From: AC-37 sp036389835
Lineage (GTDB): Bacteria > Actinomycetota > Thermoleophilia > Solirubrobacterales > Thermoleophilaceae
Assembly (NCBI GenBank): GCA_036389835.1
Contig: DASVWC010000040.1
Location: 55,647 to 119,646 of the forward strand
Reading direction: 5' to 3'
DNA length: 64,000 bases
The stretch's first letter is position 1. The number at the start of each line of letters is the position of its first letter. Shown here in pieces: positions 17,251-26,099 of the stretch. Below the pieces are notes generated by a model. The model did not search any database and was not told where the DNA came from. It worked only from the letters and a program-made list of their open reading frames with translations. The position numbers and the translations under genes are program-made.

Positions 17251-18537
17251 ATGCGAGCGCGCCCGGAGGGCTTCGATCGGGCGTTCGCGGGACGCCTGCT
17301 CGCGATCGCCGCGGGCGGCCTCGCGCTCAGGCTCCTGTACGTCCTCGCGCTCACGCCCGACCTGCGCGGGCGCGGCGACTCGGCCTACTACCACGACCTC
17401 GCCGCGGCGATCGCGGCGGGCGACGGCTTCACGGACCCCGCACGGGGCACGCCGACGGCGCTCCACCCGCCGCTGCTCCCGCTCGTGCTCGCGCTCGGCC
17501 ACCGGCTCGGCGCGGACTCCTACCTCGCCGACCGGGTCGTCGTGTGCGTGATCGGCGCGGCCGCGATCGTCGCGGTCGGCCTGCTCGCGCGCCGGGTCGC
17601 GGGGCCGCGCGCCGGCACGGGCGCGGCCGCCCTGGCCGCGGCGTACCCGGTCCTGATCGGCGCCGACGGAGCCGTCATGGCCGAGACGCTCCTCGGCCTG
17701 CTCGTGGTGCTCGCGCTGCTCGCCGCATACGCGCTCGCCGACCGGCCGGCGGCCTGGCGCGCCGCGCTGCTCGGAGCGCTCGCCGGGCTGGCCGCCCTCA
17801 CGCGCGGCGAGGCGCTCTTCCTGGTCCCACTGCTCGTGCTGCCGGCCTGCCTGCGCCTCCCCGCCCGGCGCGCGCCGGCGCTGGCGGCCGCCCTCGCGGC
17901 GTTCGCCGTCGTGCTCGCGCCGTGGACGATCCGCAACGCGACGACCTTCGACCGCTTCGTGCCGCTCTCCACCAACGAGGGCACCCTCCTCGCCGGCGCC
18001 AACTGCCCCAGCACGTACGGCGGCAGCGACATCGGGAGCTGGGACATCCGCTGCGTGCCGAGCGGCCCCGCGGTCGACGAGTCCGAGGCGGCGGCCGACC
18101 TCCGCAGCGACGGGCTCGAGTACGCGAGCGACCATGCCGGCCGCGTGCCGCTCGTGGTCGCCGCCCGGCTCGCCCGCACCTTCGGCGTCTACCAGCCCGT
18201 GCGCCAGGCCCGCCACGCGGAGGGCCGCTCCGACGGGATCGAGATCGCGGGCGCGGCGGCGTTCCTCCTCGTGGCCGCGGGCGCCGCGGCCGGGGCCGTC
18301 GTGCTGCGCAGGCGCGGGCAGCCGCTCTGGCCCCTGCTCACGCCCGTCGCGCTGGCGGCGCTGGCGAGCGTCGTGGGCTACGGCGTGCCGCGCTTCCGCC
18401 ACCCCGCCGACCTCGCGTTCGCGGTGCTCGCGGCGGTCGCACTCGCGGCCGCCGCCGGTCGCGGACGCGAGCCTCACCCCCGCGGCGAGGTGGCGGGCGC
18501 GACCGGCGCCGGCTCGACGAGCGCCTCCGCCGGCTGA
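17251..18537 (+). CDS. GT39-like membrane glycosyltransferase, paralogue 4 of 4 (428 aa)
   Basis: Family motifs in order are LRLLYVLALTPDLRGRGDSAYYHDLA, ALHPPLLPLVLALGH, MAETLLGLLVVL, LTRGEALFLVPLL, TLLAGANCPSTYGGSDIGSW and YGVPRFRHPAD. It groups with the 5431-6690 protein (shared PSTY/PATY and FRH). A GTG at 17227 would add eight residues; the -10-like AATGAT places the start at the ATG at 17251. Its last 64 bp overlap the convergent acyltransferase gene. Together with the minus-strand neighbours it forms an inverted GT-acyltransferase pair. Confidence 0.8.
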   Translation: MRARPEGFDRAFAGRLLAIAAGGLALRLLYVLALTPDLRGRGDSAYYHDLAAAIAAGDGFTDPARGTPTALHPPLLPLVLALGHRLGADSYLADRVVVCVIGAAAIVAVGLLARRVAGPRAGTGAAALAAAYPVLIGADGAVMAETLLGLLVVLALLAAYALADRPAAWRAALLGALAGLAALTRGEALFLVPLLVLPACLRLPARRAPALAAALAAFAVVLAPWTIRNATTFDRFVPLSTNEGTLLAGANCPSTYGGSDIGSWDIRCVPSGPAVDESEAAADLRSDGLEYASDHAGRVPLVVAARLARTFGVYQPVRQARHAEGRSDGIEIAGAAAFLLVAAGAAAGAVVLRRRGQPLWPLLTPVALAALASVVGYGVPRFRHPADLAFAVLAAVALAAAAGRGREPHPRGEVAGATGAGSTSASAG

Positions 18538-19709
18538 GACTCGATCCCGCGGCCGCGCACGAGCCGCTTCAGGCTCAGCGCCGGGCGCTCGACCAGGTAG
18601 TAGCTGACCGCCGCGACCGCCGCGCTGCACGCGGCGCCGACGACGAAGAAGAAGACCAGCCGGAGCTCGTCCGCCCCGCCGACGTGGATCCACTCGTGGA
18701 GCTTGCGGACCACCGCGAGGTGGTAGAGGTAGATCGAGTACGAGACGAGCCCGAGCCAGAGCACGACGCGGTTGCCGAGCAGGCGGCCCGCGAGCCCGCG
18801 ACCGGGTGCGGCGAAGATCGCCGGGGCCACCACCCCGAGCGCAATCAGCGAGTAGAGCTCGTGGCGCTCCAGGAACGTGCGCGCCGGATACGAGGGCGGG
18901 AGCAGGACGCCGGTCAGCCCGATCTGCGTGCTCACCGCCCAGAAGGCGACCAGCGCCAGCGCGAACGGCGCGCTCGGCCAGCGTCTCAGCCACGCGATAA
19001 CACGCGGCTCGGGCCGCTCGCCGCGGCTCTGCGACCACACGGTGAGCACGGCAAGGCCCATCCCGATGCTGAACTGGTCGAGGAAGTTCGGCAGCGGCTG
19101 GAGGTACGGGCCGGAGTCGAGCGCGATCGGCGACGTCTGCCTCAGCGCCCAGACCTTGTAGGCCACGCTGAGGACGAACAGCAGCGCCAGCCCGGCCAGC
19201 TCCTGGAGCGCCACCACGTCCGGCCTGCCGCGCCCCGGCAGCGGCCGCAGCAGCAGCGCCCACAGCGGCAGGAACGCGTAGAAGCTGACCTCCACGCACA
19301 GCGTCCACGCCTGCGCGATCCCGCCGAGCCCCGCGCCCGCGTCGTAGATCTGGGCGAACCCGTAGTAGAGCGGCGCCTGCGAGCCGAACACGTCGGGCAG
19401 CGACAGCCAGATCGTGACCACCGTGAGCGCGACCCAGTAGGCGGGCGCGATCCTGAGGAAGCGCCGCCACGCGTAGGCGCCGGTCGCCGGCAGCGGCTCG
19501 TCGCGCATGCGCGCGCGCACGAACGGCCGGTAGAGCAGGAAGCCGGAGACGAGGAAGAAGATCGTGACGCCCACGTCGAGGTGCGCGGTGTACTTGCGCA
19601 GCGGGCCGCCGGAGAGCACGAAGAACGCGGCGTGGAAGGCGACGATGGAGAGCGCGGCCACGGCGCGCAGCCCGTCGAAGAGCGGGAAGCGGTCGGCCCG
19701 TGCGTTCAT
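18474..19709 (-). CDS. Acyltransferase family 3 membrane protein, copy 2 (411 aa)
   Basis: It opens with DRFPLFDGLRAVAALSIVAFHA, the acyltransferase-3 helix-1 motif with the conserved Arg and His. VTIFFLVSGFLLYRPF, WRRFLRIAPAYWVAL, QAWTLCVEVSFYAFLPLW and LVSYSIYLYHLAV follow. It is collinear with copy 1, with the shared C-terminal pattern SYYxVExPxLxLKxLVR. The ATG overlaps the stop of the O-antigen-ligase-like gene (ATGA), so the two form an operon. Its likely role is O-acylation of the polysaccharide during or after export. The last 64 bp lie antisense to the end of the gene at 17251-18537. Confidence 0.85.
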   Translation of the reverse strand: MNARADRFPLFDGLRAVAALSIVAFHAAFFVLSGGPLRKYTAHLDVGVTIFFLVSGFLLYRPFVRARMRDEPLPATGAYAWRRFLRIAPAYWVALTVVTIWLSLPDVFGSQAPLYYGFAQIYDAGAGLGGIAQAWTLCVEVSFYAFLPLWALLLRPLPGRGRPDVVALQELAGLALLFVLSVAYKVWALRQTSPIALDSGPYLQPLPNFLDQFSIGMGLAVLTVWSQSRGERPEPRVIAWLRRWPSAPFALALVAFWAVSTQIGLTGVLLPPSYPARTFLERHELYSLIALGVVAPAIFAAPGRGLAGRLLGNRVVLWLGLVSYSIYLYHLAVVRKLHEWIHVGGADELRLVFFFVVGAACSAAVAAVSYYLVERPALSLKRLVRGRGIESQPAEALVEPAPVAPATSPRG

Positions 19710-21214
19710 CGCGCGGGGACCGGGGCGGGTGCGGCGAGCGCCGGCCCGGCGGCGGGGTCCGCGGCGAGCGCCGGCTCGGCCGCGTCGGCCCGGGCGAGCA
19801 GGAGGCCGCCGGCCACGACGGCGAACAGGGTCAGCGCCGGCAGCTCCCAGTCCCAGTCCACCGCGTTGTGGACGGCCCAGACCACCACCAGCGCGATCGG
19901 GCCGGCCGCCGCCGCGCCGTCCAGGCGGTGCGCGCGCACGGCCGCCGCCGCCACCCCGCCGAGGAAGAGCACGAGCAGCGCGAGGCCGACCGCGCCGAGG
20001 TCGGCGAGGGTGTTGATGTAGAGCGAGTGGGCGAACTTGGTGCCCTCGGGCACGTCGCGGTGGCGCAGCCAGGCGACCTGGAAGCCACCCGCCCCGAGGC
20101 CGCGCACCGGCTCGGCTCCGAAGCCGTCGCTGAGCGCCACGTCCCAGTACTCGTAGCGGTTGCTCTCGATCGACTTGAGCCGCGCCGCGCTCGCGCCCTC
20201 GGCCGCGGGCGGATGGCCGCGGTCGCGCGCGGCGAGCGTGACCGTCCCGAGCGCGAGCACGACGATGGCCGCAGCGGCGATCGCCGGCGCGCGGCGCGGC
20301 AGGCGCAGGTACTCGACCGACAGCCGCCCGCCCCGCTCGGCCCGTGCGAGCCACCAGGTCGCGACGGCCGCCAGGCAGCACAGCGCCGCGAGCGCGGCCA
20401 GCGCGAGCGCGCCCTCGCGCTCGCGGTCGGCGAGCGAGCCCTCGAGCCCGCGCACGCCGGCGAACGCGTTCGCGACGGCCGCGCCCGCGACGCCCGTGCA
20501 CAGCAGCGCGGCCACGGCGCGGAGCTGCGCGCGGCCGGGCGCGAGCGCGATCAGGGCGAGCAGGCCGATCCCGAGCGCGGCGAGCACCCCGCGCGAGAAG
20601 CTGAGCCACACGCCGGCCGCGAGCGGGACGCTGCCGGCCGCGGCGGCCGCCCGCAGCCAGACCGAGCGCGTGTGGTCGCCCGCGAGCCGCGCGGCCAGGA
20701 CCGCGCCCAGGGCGGCGAGCGCGCCCATCGCGTTCCAGTAGGTGAGCGGCTGCTCGAGCCTGCCGAGCGCGTTCGGCGTGCGGCTGAACTCGAGGACGCC
20801 GGGCAGCAGCCGCTCGGAGAGCCCGTAGCCGACCGCGACGAGCGCCCCGGCGGCGAGCGCCGGCTCGGCGACCCGCTGCGCCGGCGGCGCGCGCAGCAGG
20901 CCCGCGGCGGCCGTCAGCGCGCCCAGGTAGAGGAGCAGGCGCTGGAGCGCGTCGGTCGCCGAGCTCGACAGCGGCGCCCACGCGAACGAGACGGCCGACC
21001 AGGCGGCGAGCAGCGCCAGCCCCGTCAGCGCGAGCCGCCCGCCGAGCCGCCGCGGGAGCGGCGCGGGCCCCGCGAGCGCCGCGAGCACCAGCAGCCACGC
21101 GACGATGCCGGCGGCGAGGCGATCGGGGTCGAAGTAGCCGCCCTCGCGGAAGGCGAGCGCCGTCGGACCGGCCAGCAGGACGGTGACCGCGAACGCCGTG
21201 ATCGCGCGCCTCAC
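19706..21214 (-). CDS. O-antigen ligase/polymerase-like membrane protein (502 aa)
   Basis: About 11-12 helices are predicted. A central loop carries the Wzy_C-like region with LSERLLPGVLEFSRTPNALGRLEQPLTYWNAMG and WLSFSRG, and a later loop has NRYEYWDVALSDGFGAEPVRGLGAGGFQVAW with HSLYINTLADLGAVGL, the typical signature of the O-antigen ligase (PF04932) family. It would polymerise or ligate lipid-linked glycans on the outer membrane face. The GTG start is set by a TAGCCT -10 hexamer 7 nt upstream; the frame is open further upstream, but that DNA encodes the divergent methyltransferase gene. Confidence 0.85.
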   Translation of the reverse strand: MRRAITAFAVTVLLAGPTALAFREGGYFDPDRLAAGIVAWLLVLAALAGPAPLPRRLGGRLALTGLALLAAWSAVSFAWAPLSSSATDALQRLLLYLGALTAAAGLLRAPPAQRVAEPALAAGALVAVGYGLSERLLPGVLEFSRTPNALGRLEQPLTYWNAMGALAALGAVLAARLAGDHTRSVWLRAAAAAGSVPLAAGVWLSFSRGVLAALGIGLLALIALAPGRAQLRAVAALLCTGVAGAAVANAFAGVRGLEGSLADREREGALALAALAALCCLAAVATWWLARAERGGRLSVEYLRLPRRAPAIAAAAIVVLALGTVTLAARDRGHPPAAEGASAARLKSIESNRYEYWDVALSDGFGAEPVRGLGAGGFQVAWLRHRDVPEGTKFAHSLYINTLADLGAVGLALLVLFLGGVAAAAVRAHRLDGAAAAGPIALVVVWAVHNAVDWDWELPALTLFAVVAGGLLLARADAAEPALAADPAAGPALAAPAPVPAR

Positions 21215-21221
21215 TCGTGGC

Positions 21222-21227
21222 AGGCTA
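21222..21227 (-). promoter_or_regulatory. -10 element TAGCCT for the O-antigen-ligase-like gene
   Basis: Minus-strand TAGCCT ends 7 nt before the GTG at 21214. Confidence 0.5.
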
Positions 21228-21253
21228 GCGCTGGAATCGGGCCCTCCGGCGGA

Positions 21254-21259
21254 TACCCT
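21254..21259 (+). promoter_or_regulatory. -10 element TACCCT for the methyltransferase gene
   Basis: TACCCT ends 9 nt before the ATG at 21269. Together with the minus-strand hexamer at 21222-21227 it forms a compact divergent promoter. Confidence 0.5.
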
Positions 21260-21268
21260 GCGTGGCTC

Positions 21269-22222
21269 ATGGGCGCCCCCGAGACCTGCAAGATCTGCGC
21301 GGGGCCGCTCGCTCTCCGCTACCCCGGGACCGCCGCCGACGTGACGGCGACGCTGCTTTCGCCCACCAACCACCGCCCCGGCGAGTACGGCGACCTCTAC
21401 CGCTGCGAGCGCTGCGGAACGCTCCACCAGCCGCGGCTCCCGCCGGGCTCGGAGCTGGCTGAGCTCTACCGCCAGATGCGCGACGACGCCTACCTCGCCG
21501 AGGAGGCCGGCCGCCGCCGCACCGCCCGCCGGGTGCTGGACCTGATCGCCCGTCACGCCCCGTCCGGGCGGCTCCTGGACGTGGGCTGCGGCCACGGGCT
21601 GCTGCTGGACGAGGCACGCCGGCGCGGTTACGCGACCGAGGGAATCGAGGTGTCGGAGAGCGCCGTCGCCCACGCTCGCGGCGCGCTCGGGCTCACCATC
21701 CACGAGCAGCCGTTCGCGGACGCGGACCTGGAGCCGGAGTCCTACGACGTGATCGTGCTGGCCGACGTGCTCGAGCACTTCGACGACCCGCGGGCCGCGC
21801 TGCGGCGCTGCGGCCGCCTGCTGCGCCCGGGCGGCCTGCTCTGCGTGGTCACGCCGGACCCGGCCTCGCGGACCGCCCGCCTCGCGGGCGCGCGCTGGTG
21901 GGCGCTGCTGCCCGCCCACACGTTCCTGATCCCGTGGCGCACGCTGCGCGAGCTCCTGGCCGGCGAGCAGCTCGTGGCCATCGACGACGCGCCGCTCGTG
22001 CGCTCGTTCACGGCCGGCTACTGGCTGGCTGGCCTGGCGGAGCGCGGCGGGCGGCTGGCGGCGCCGGTCGAGACGCTGCGCCGCCTGCTCCCGCGCCGGC
22101 TCCATCTCTCGCTGTCGCTCGGGGACGAGCGCGTGCTGCTGGCACGGCGCGCCGCGTCCCCGCGCGCCCACGCCCCGGCGGCGCCGCGCGAGGGCAGCCC
22201 CGAGCCGGCCGCCAGCGCCTAG
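21269..22222 (+). CDS. Class I SAM-dependent methyltransferase with N-terminal zinc ribbon (317 aa)
   Basis: An N-terminal CKIC and CERC pair forms a zinc ribbon. It is followed by RLLDVGCGHGLLLDEARRRG (motif I), an acidic GIEVSE (motif II) and IVLADVLEHFDDPRAALRRC, RLLRPGGLLCVVTPD. Such zinc-ribbon methyltransferases are common in polysaccharide and lipid-glycan clusters and probably methylate a sugar. The ATG is leaderless-type behind TACCCT. The 3' end overlaps the convergent GT4 gene by 4 bp. The protein at 1-882 has the same architecture. Confidence 0.85.
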   Translation: MGAPETCKICAGPLALRYPGTAADVTATLLSPTNHRPGEYGDLYRCERCGTLHQPRLPPGSELAELYRQMRDDAYLAEEAGRRRTARRVLDLIARHAPSGRLLDVGCGHGLLLDEARRRGYATEGIEVSESAVAHARGALGLTIHEQPFADADLEPESYDVIVLADVLEHFDDPRAALRRCGRLLRPGGLLCVVTPDPASRTARLAGARWWALLPAHTFLIPWRTLRELLAGEQLVAIDDAPLVRSFTAGYWLAGLAERGGRLAAPVETLRRLLPRRLHLSLSLGDERVLLARRAASPRAHAPAAPREGSPEPAASA

Positions 22223-23427
22223 ACGAACGGCCGCGCGCGGCCGCGGCGGGAGAGCCGCAGGCCCGAGCGCGAGGGCGTCCACTCGACTCGCTGGTGCTGG
22301 CGCAGCGGGCGCTCGCCGCGGTCGCGCTCGACCGTCCGGTCGATCTCCTCGAGAAGCTGGCGCCGGAACACCTGCCGGTCGAACCTGAGCGCGTTGCGCA
22401 CGCAGGCCGACGGGTCGGCCGCCTCGGCGTCGAAGGCGAGCACGGCGGCCGCGAGCTCCTCCGGCCCGCCGTCCCAGAAGCAGCCGGTCACGCCGTCGCG
22501 CACGGTCTCGAGCGCGCCCCCGCGCGCCACCGAGATCACCGGCCGCCCGGCCGCCTGCGCCTCGACCGCGGCCATCCCGAACTCCTCCGCCGCGGTCACC
22601 ACCAGGGCACGCGCGCCGCTGAGGAGGCGGGCCACCTCGGCGTCGCTCACACGGCCCGTGAAGCTCACGTTGGGTCCGGCCAGCGAGCGCAGCCGGCGCG
22701 AGTCCGGCCCGTCGCCGGCCACGATCAGCCTGCGGCCGAGCCGGTTGAAGGCGGCGACCGCGACGTCGATCCGCTTGTGCGGCATCAGCTCCGAGAGGAC
22801 CATGTAGTGGTCGCCCACCTCGCCCGGCTCGAACCGCGAGGTGTCGACCGGCGGATAGACGACGCGCGACTCGCGGTTGAAGTACGAGTGGATGCGCCGG
22901 CGCGTGGCCGACGAGTTCGCGAGGTACTGGTCCACGCGCTGCGCCGCGATCCAGTCCCACTGCCGCCAGCGGCGGAACAGCGAGCGCAGCACCGCGCGGC
23001 TGATCGGGTCGGGCCGCGTGGCGAGCGTGCGGTCGCGGTCGTTCCACGCGTAGCGGAACGGGTTGTGGCAGTAGGACACGTGCAGCGTGTGCTCGTGGCA
23101 GAGCACGGCGTGCGCCCAGGCGCTCGAGCTCGAGACGACCAGGTCGAACTCCGACAGGTCGAGCGACTCGATCGCGGTCGGGTAGAGCGGCAGCAGGCTG
23201 CGGAAGGTGCGCGCCGTGGGCCGCAGCTTCTGGAGGAACGTCGTGCGCACGTCGCGGTGCGCGAAGCGTCCCTCGGTCCCGTCCTCGTCGTACACCGCCG
23301 TGTAGATCGGAGCGTCCGGCCACAGCTCCGTCATCTCGTGGAAGACCCGCTCCGCGCCGCGCAGATCGAGCAGGAAGTCGTGCACGAGCGCAACCCGGGC
23401 GCGTTCGCGGGTGTTAGGGGTAGGCAT
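22219..23427 (-). CDS. Family 4 glycosyltransferase (402 aa)
   Basis: This is a GT-B fold retaining transferase. The N-terminal VALVHDFLLDLRGAERVF contains the acceptor-domain glycine motif, and SYCHNPFRYAWN follows. The C-terminal half has VLSELMPHKRIDVAVAAF (phosphate-binding Lys/Arg), then EEFGMAAVEAQAAGRPVIS, the E-x7-E donor-sugar motif. It should act in the cytoplasm on a lipid-linked glycan. The ATG at 23427 follows a TAGACT -10 hexamer by 8 nt. It diverges from the LPXTG-like gene at 23522. Confidence 0.9.
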   Translation of the reverse strand: MPTPNTRERARVALVHDFLLDLRGAERVFHEMTELWPDAPIYTAVYDEDGTEGRFAHRDVRTTFLQKLRPTARTFRSLLPLYPTAIESLDLSEFDLVVSSSSAWAHAVLCHEHTLHVSYCHNPFRYAWNDRDRTLATRPDPISRAVLRSLFRRWRQWDWIAAQRVDQYLANSSATRRRIHSYFNRESRVVYPPVDTSRFEPGEVGDHYMVLSELMPHKRIDVAVAAFNRLGRRLIVAGDGPDSRRLRSLAGPNVSFTGRVSDAEVARLLSGARALVVTAAEEFGMAAVEAQAAGRPVISVARGGALETVRDGVTGCFWDGGPEELAAAVLAFDAEAADPSACVRNALRFDRQVFRRQLLEEIDRTVERDRGERPLRQHQRVEWTPSRSGLRLSRRGRARPFV

Positions 23428-23435
23428 GCAGGTCC

Positions 23436-23441
23436 AGTCTA
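23436..23441 (-). promoter_or_regulatory. -10 element TAGACT for the GT4 gene
   Basis: Minus-strand TAGACT ends 8 nt before the ATG at 23427. Confidence 0.55.
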
Positions 23442-23521
23442 TGCCTCCGACCCGTCGCATCGCCACCCCTGCCGGCGCGCCCAGATCCCGCCGTCGGCGG
23501 CGTCTGCTACCAATTGCGGCC

Positions 23522-23887
23522 GTGCCACGCGCCCTCGTCGCCATGCTCACAGTCGCGGTCGCGCTCGCCGTGCCGGCCGGCGCGCTCGCGCAGGGTGCCG
23601 GCAGCGACCAGTACCAGGATCCGCTCGCGGGCCAGCCCGGCGCGGGCAACGGCAGCGGCGGCGGGAACGGGAACAGCGGCGGCGGGAACGGCGGGAACGG
23701 CAACGCCGGCACGCCGGCGGCCAACACCACCCAGGCCGGTACGGCCGACGGGACCGGCACCACCTCGGCGCAGGCCCGCGACCAGCTTCCGGCCACCGGC
23801 GCCGACGCCTGGCTGCTCGCGCTCGCGGGCGTCACGCTGCTCGGCGGCGGCCTCGGCCTCCGCAGGGCCGCCGCCGCCGGCCTCTAG
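23522..23887 (+). CDS. Small secreted Gly/Asn-rich protein with LPATG-type C-terminal sorting signal (121 aa)
   Basis: A signal peptide (positive start, then VAMLTVAVALAVPAGALAQG) precedes a low-complexity segment of Gly, Asn and Ser repeats (about residues 40-75) and a Thr/Ala-rich part. The C-terminus has LPATG, a 20-residue hydrophobic stretch and a final RR pair, the classical sortase sorting signal. It is therefore probably covalently attached to the cell wall. No sortase gene is seen in the window. The GTG at 23522 follows TACCAA by 8 nt; an ATG at 23441 in the same frame would add 27 mostly basic residues. No function can be assigned beyond a wall-anchored linker or structural protein. 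Confidence 0.7.
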   Translation: MPRALVAMLTVAVALAVPAGALAQGAGSDQYQDPLAGQPGAGNGSGGGNGNSGGGNGGNGNAGTPAANTTQAGTADGTGTTSAQARDQLPATGADAWLLALAGVTLLGGGLGLRRAAAAGL

Positions 23888-23917
23888 GGGGCAGGCGGCC
23901 GCGGCCGCGGCGATCCC

Positions 23918-26086
23918 GTGAAGGCGACCAGCGGCTCCCCGACCGCGGCCGGCCCGCACGGCCCGGCGGCGCGCCCGGCGGCGGGGCGCACCGGCGTCCG
24001 CCGCACCCGCGGGCTGTCGCTCTTCGTCAGCTACTCGGGCCTCATGGGCGGCTCCGAGCGGATCCTCCTGGACACGGCACCGCGTCTCGGCGGAGGCGTC
24101 GCGGTCGCCTGCCCGCCGGGGCCGCTGGCCGACCGGCTGCGCGACGCCGGCGTGCACGTCTTCCAGCTGCGCGCGCGTCGCCTCCAGCTGCGCGCGACGC
24201 TGCGCGACCGGATCGAGAAGCCGCTCCGGCTCGCCGGGCAGTCGCGCGAGGTCGGCGAGCTGGTCGCGTCGCTGCGCCCCGCCGTCACGATCGGCTGGGG
24301 CACGCGCGCCGCGATCGCCTGCGCGTCCGCCGTCCACCGCGCCCACCCCAGCTCGCAGCTCGTCTTCCAGAACAACGACCTGCTCCAGGGACCGGTCATC
24401 GCCCGCGTGGCGCGCGCGCTGGCCTACCAGTCGGACCTCGTCGTGGCGCTGTCGGCCACGATCGCGCGCGACCTCGACCCGCGCGGCGCGCTCGACGACC
24501 GCACGGTCGTCCTCCCCCCGGGCGTCGACCTCGACGCCTACGCGCACATCGGCCCGCCGTCAGGGCCGCCGCGCGCGCTCCTGCTCGGGGCGATCGTCGG
24601 CTGGAAGCGGCCGCGCCTGGCGCTCGAGGCGGTCGCGCTCGCGGCGCGCGAGCTGCCCGACCTCGAGCTGACGGTGGCGGGCCCGGCGCTCGACGAGGCC
24701 GGCGAGCGGCTCGCCGCGTCGCTGCGCACCCGCGCGCTGGCGCCCGACCTCGCGGGCCGGGTCACCTTCACGGGCGAGCTCGCCGACCCGCGCCCCGCGC
24801 TCGCCGACTGCACCTGCTTGCTCCACACCGCGGACGTCGAGCCCTACGGCATGGTCGTGGTCGAGGCCCTGGCCGCGGGCCGTCCCGTGGTGGCGCCGCA
24901 CTCGGGCGGCCCCGCCGAGATCGTGGCGCCCGAGACGGGCCGCCTGTTCGCGCCGGGCGACGCCCGCTCCGCCGCCGACGCGCTCGTGGACCTGCTCGGC
25001 ACCGAGGGGCTAGCCGCGCGCGTGGGCGCGGCGGGGCGGGCGCGGGCGGAGCGCCACTACCGGCTCGAGGACTCGCTCGCCCGCTACGAGGCGCTGCTCG
25101 ACGAGCTGGTCGAGCGCGGCCGTGCGGGTCGGTCGGTCGCCGTCCCGGGAGCTCCCGAGCACGCCGCGCCGGGCAGCGGGATGGCGCTCGTGACCGTCCT
25201 CCACGACTCCGAGGCCGAGGTGCGCGCCCTGCTCGCCTCGGTCGAGCGCCACCTCCCGGGCGCGCGCGTGGTCGCGGCGGACTCGGGCTCGTCGGACGGG
25301 GGCGCAGCGGCCGTGCGCGACTGGCGCCACGACGCCCGGGTGATCGAGATCGGCGCGAACGTGGGCTTCGGCCGCGCCACGAACGCGGCGCTGGCCGCCG
25401 TGGAGGAGCCGGTCGCGGTGGTGATCAACCCGGACGCCGAGCTGCTCGACGACTCGCTCGCCGCGCTCGCGGCCGAGGTTATGCGCGACGACCGTCCCGA
25501 GCGGATCCTCGCGCCGCTCGTCATCCAGCCCGGTGGGCCGCGCGAGGACTCGGCGCACCCCGAGCCGGGCTCCGCACCCGAGCTCGTCCGGGCGCTGATC
25601 CCCACGAGCGCCCTGCCGCGGCCGCTGCGGCCGTCGCTGGAGCCGTGGCGCGCGAACCAGCCGCGCCGCGTCGGCTGGGCGGTCGGCTGCTGCCTGGTCG
25701 CGCGCACCGACACCCTGCGCCGGCTCGGCCCCTTCGACGAGCGCGCCTTCCTGTACGCGGAGGACCTCGACCTCGGCCTGCGCGCGACCGACGCCGGCGT
25801 GGAGACCTGGTTCTGGCCCTCCGGGCGGGTGCTCCACCGCCGCGCGCACGCCTCGGCGCGGGCGTTCGGCGGCGAGCCCTTCGACCTGCTCGCCAGGCGC
25901 CGGCGCGAGGTCGTACGCCGCTGGCGCGGCGAGCGCCGCCAGCGGACCGACGACGGCGCCCAGGCGCTCACGTTCGCCACCCGGATCGCGCTGAAGTCCG
26001 CGCTCGGCGGGGTGGCCCGGCGGGAGCGCGAGCAACTCGCGGCGCTGCTGCGCGCGCGGCGCGGCGGCGCGCCCCCGGGCCGCTGA
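23918..26086 (+). CDS. Fused GT4-GT2 glycosyltransferase (722 aa)
   Basis: Residues about 30-405 form a GT4 domain: LFVSYSGLMGGSERILLD, then GAIVGWKRPRLALEAV and VEPYGMVVVEALAAGRPVVAPHSGG (E-x7-E motif). Residues about 425-722 form a GT2 domain: MALVTVLHDSEAEVRALL, VAADSGSSDGG, VVINPDAELLDDS and FLYAEDLDLGLRATDAG. Both domains keep their key motifs, so a bifunctional enzyme adding two successive sugars is likely. Each half has the length of a free-standing enzyme, with a short Ala/Gly-rich join near residue 415. A GTG start is used, and the next GT4 gene follows 13 bp after the stop. Confidence 0.85.
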   Translation: MKATSGSPTAAGPHGPAARPAAGRTGVRRTRGLSLFVSYSGLMGGSERILLDTAPRLGGGVAVACPPGPLADRLRDAGVHVFQLRARRLQLRATLRDRIEKPLRLAGQSREVGELVASLRPAVTIGWGTRAAIACASAVHRAHPSSQLVFQNNDLLQGPVIARVARALAYQSDLVVALSATIARDLDPRGALDDRTVVLPPGVDLDAYAHIGPPSGPPRALLLGAIVGWKRPRLALEAVALAARELPDLELTVAGPALDEAGERLAASLRTRALAPDLAGRVTFTGELADPRPALADCTCLLHTADVEPYGMVVVEALAAGRPVVAPHSGGPAEIVAPETGRLFAPGDARSAADALVDLLGTEGLAARVGAAGRARAERHYRLEDSLARYEALLDELVERGRAGRSVAVPGAPEHAAPGSGMALVTVLHDSEAEVRALLASVERHLPGARVVAADSGSSDGGAAAVRDWRHDARVIEIGANVGFGRATNAALAAVEEPVAVVINPDAELLDDSLAALAAEVMRDDRPERILAPLVIQPGGPREDSAHPEPGSAPELVRALIPTSALPRPLRPSLEPWRANQPRRVGWAVGCCLVARTDTLRRLGPFDERAFLYAEDLDLGLRATDAGVETWFWPSGRVLHRRAHASARAFGGEPFDLLARRRREVVRRWRGERRQRTDDGAQALTFATRIALKSALGGVARREREQLAALLRARRGGAPPGR

Positions 26087-26099
26087 GCGCGGCGGCGGC

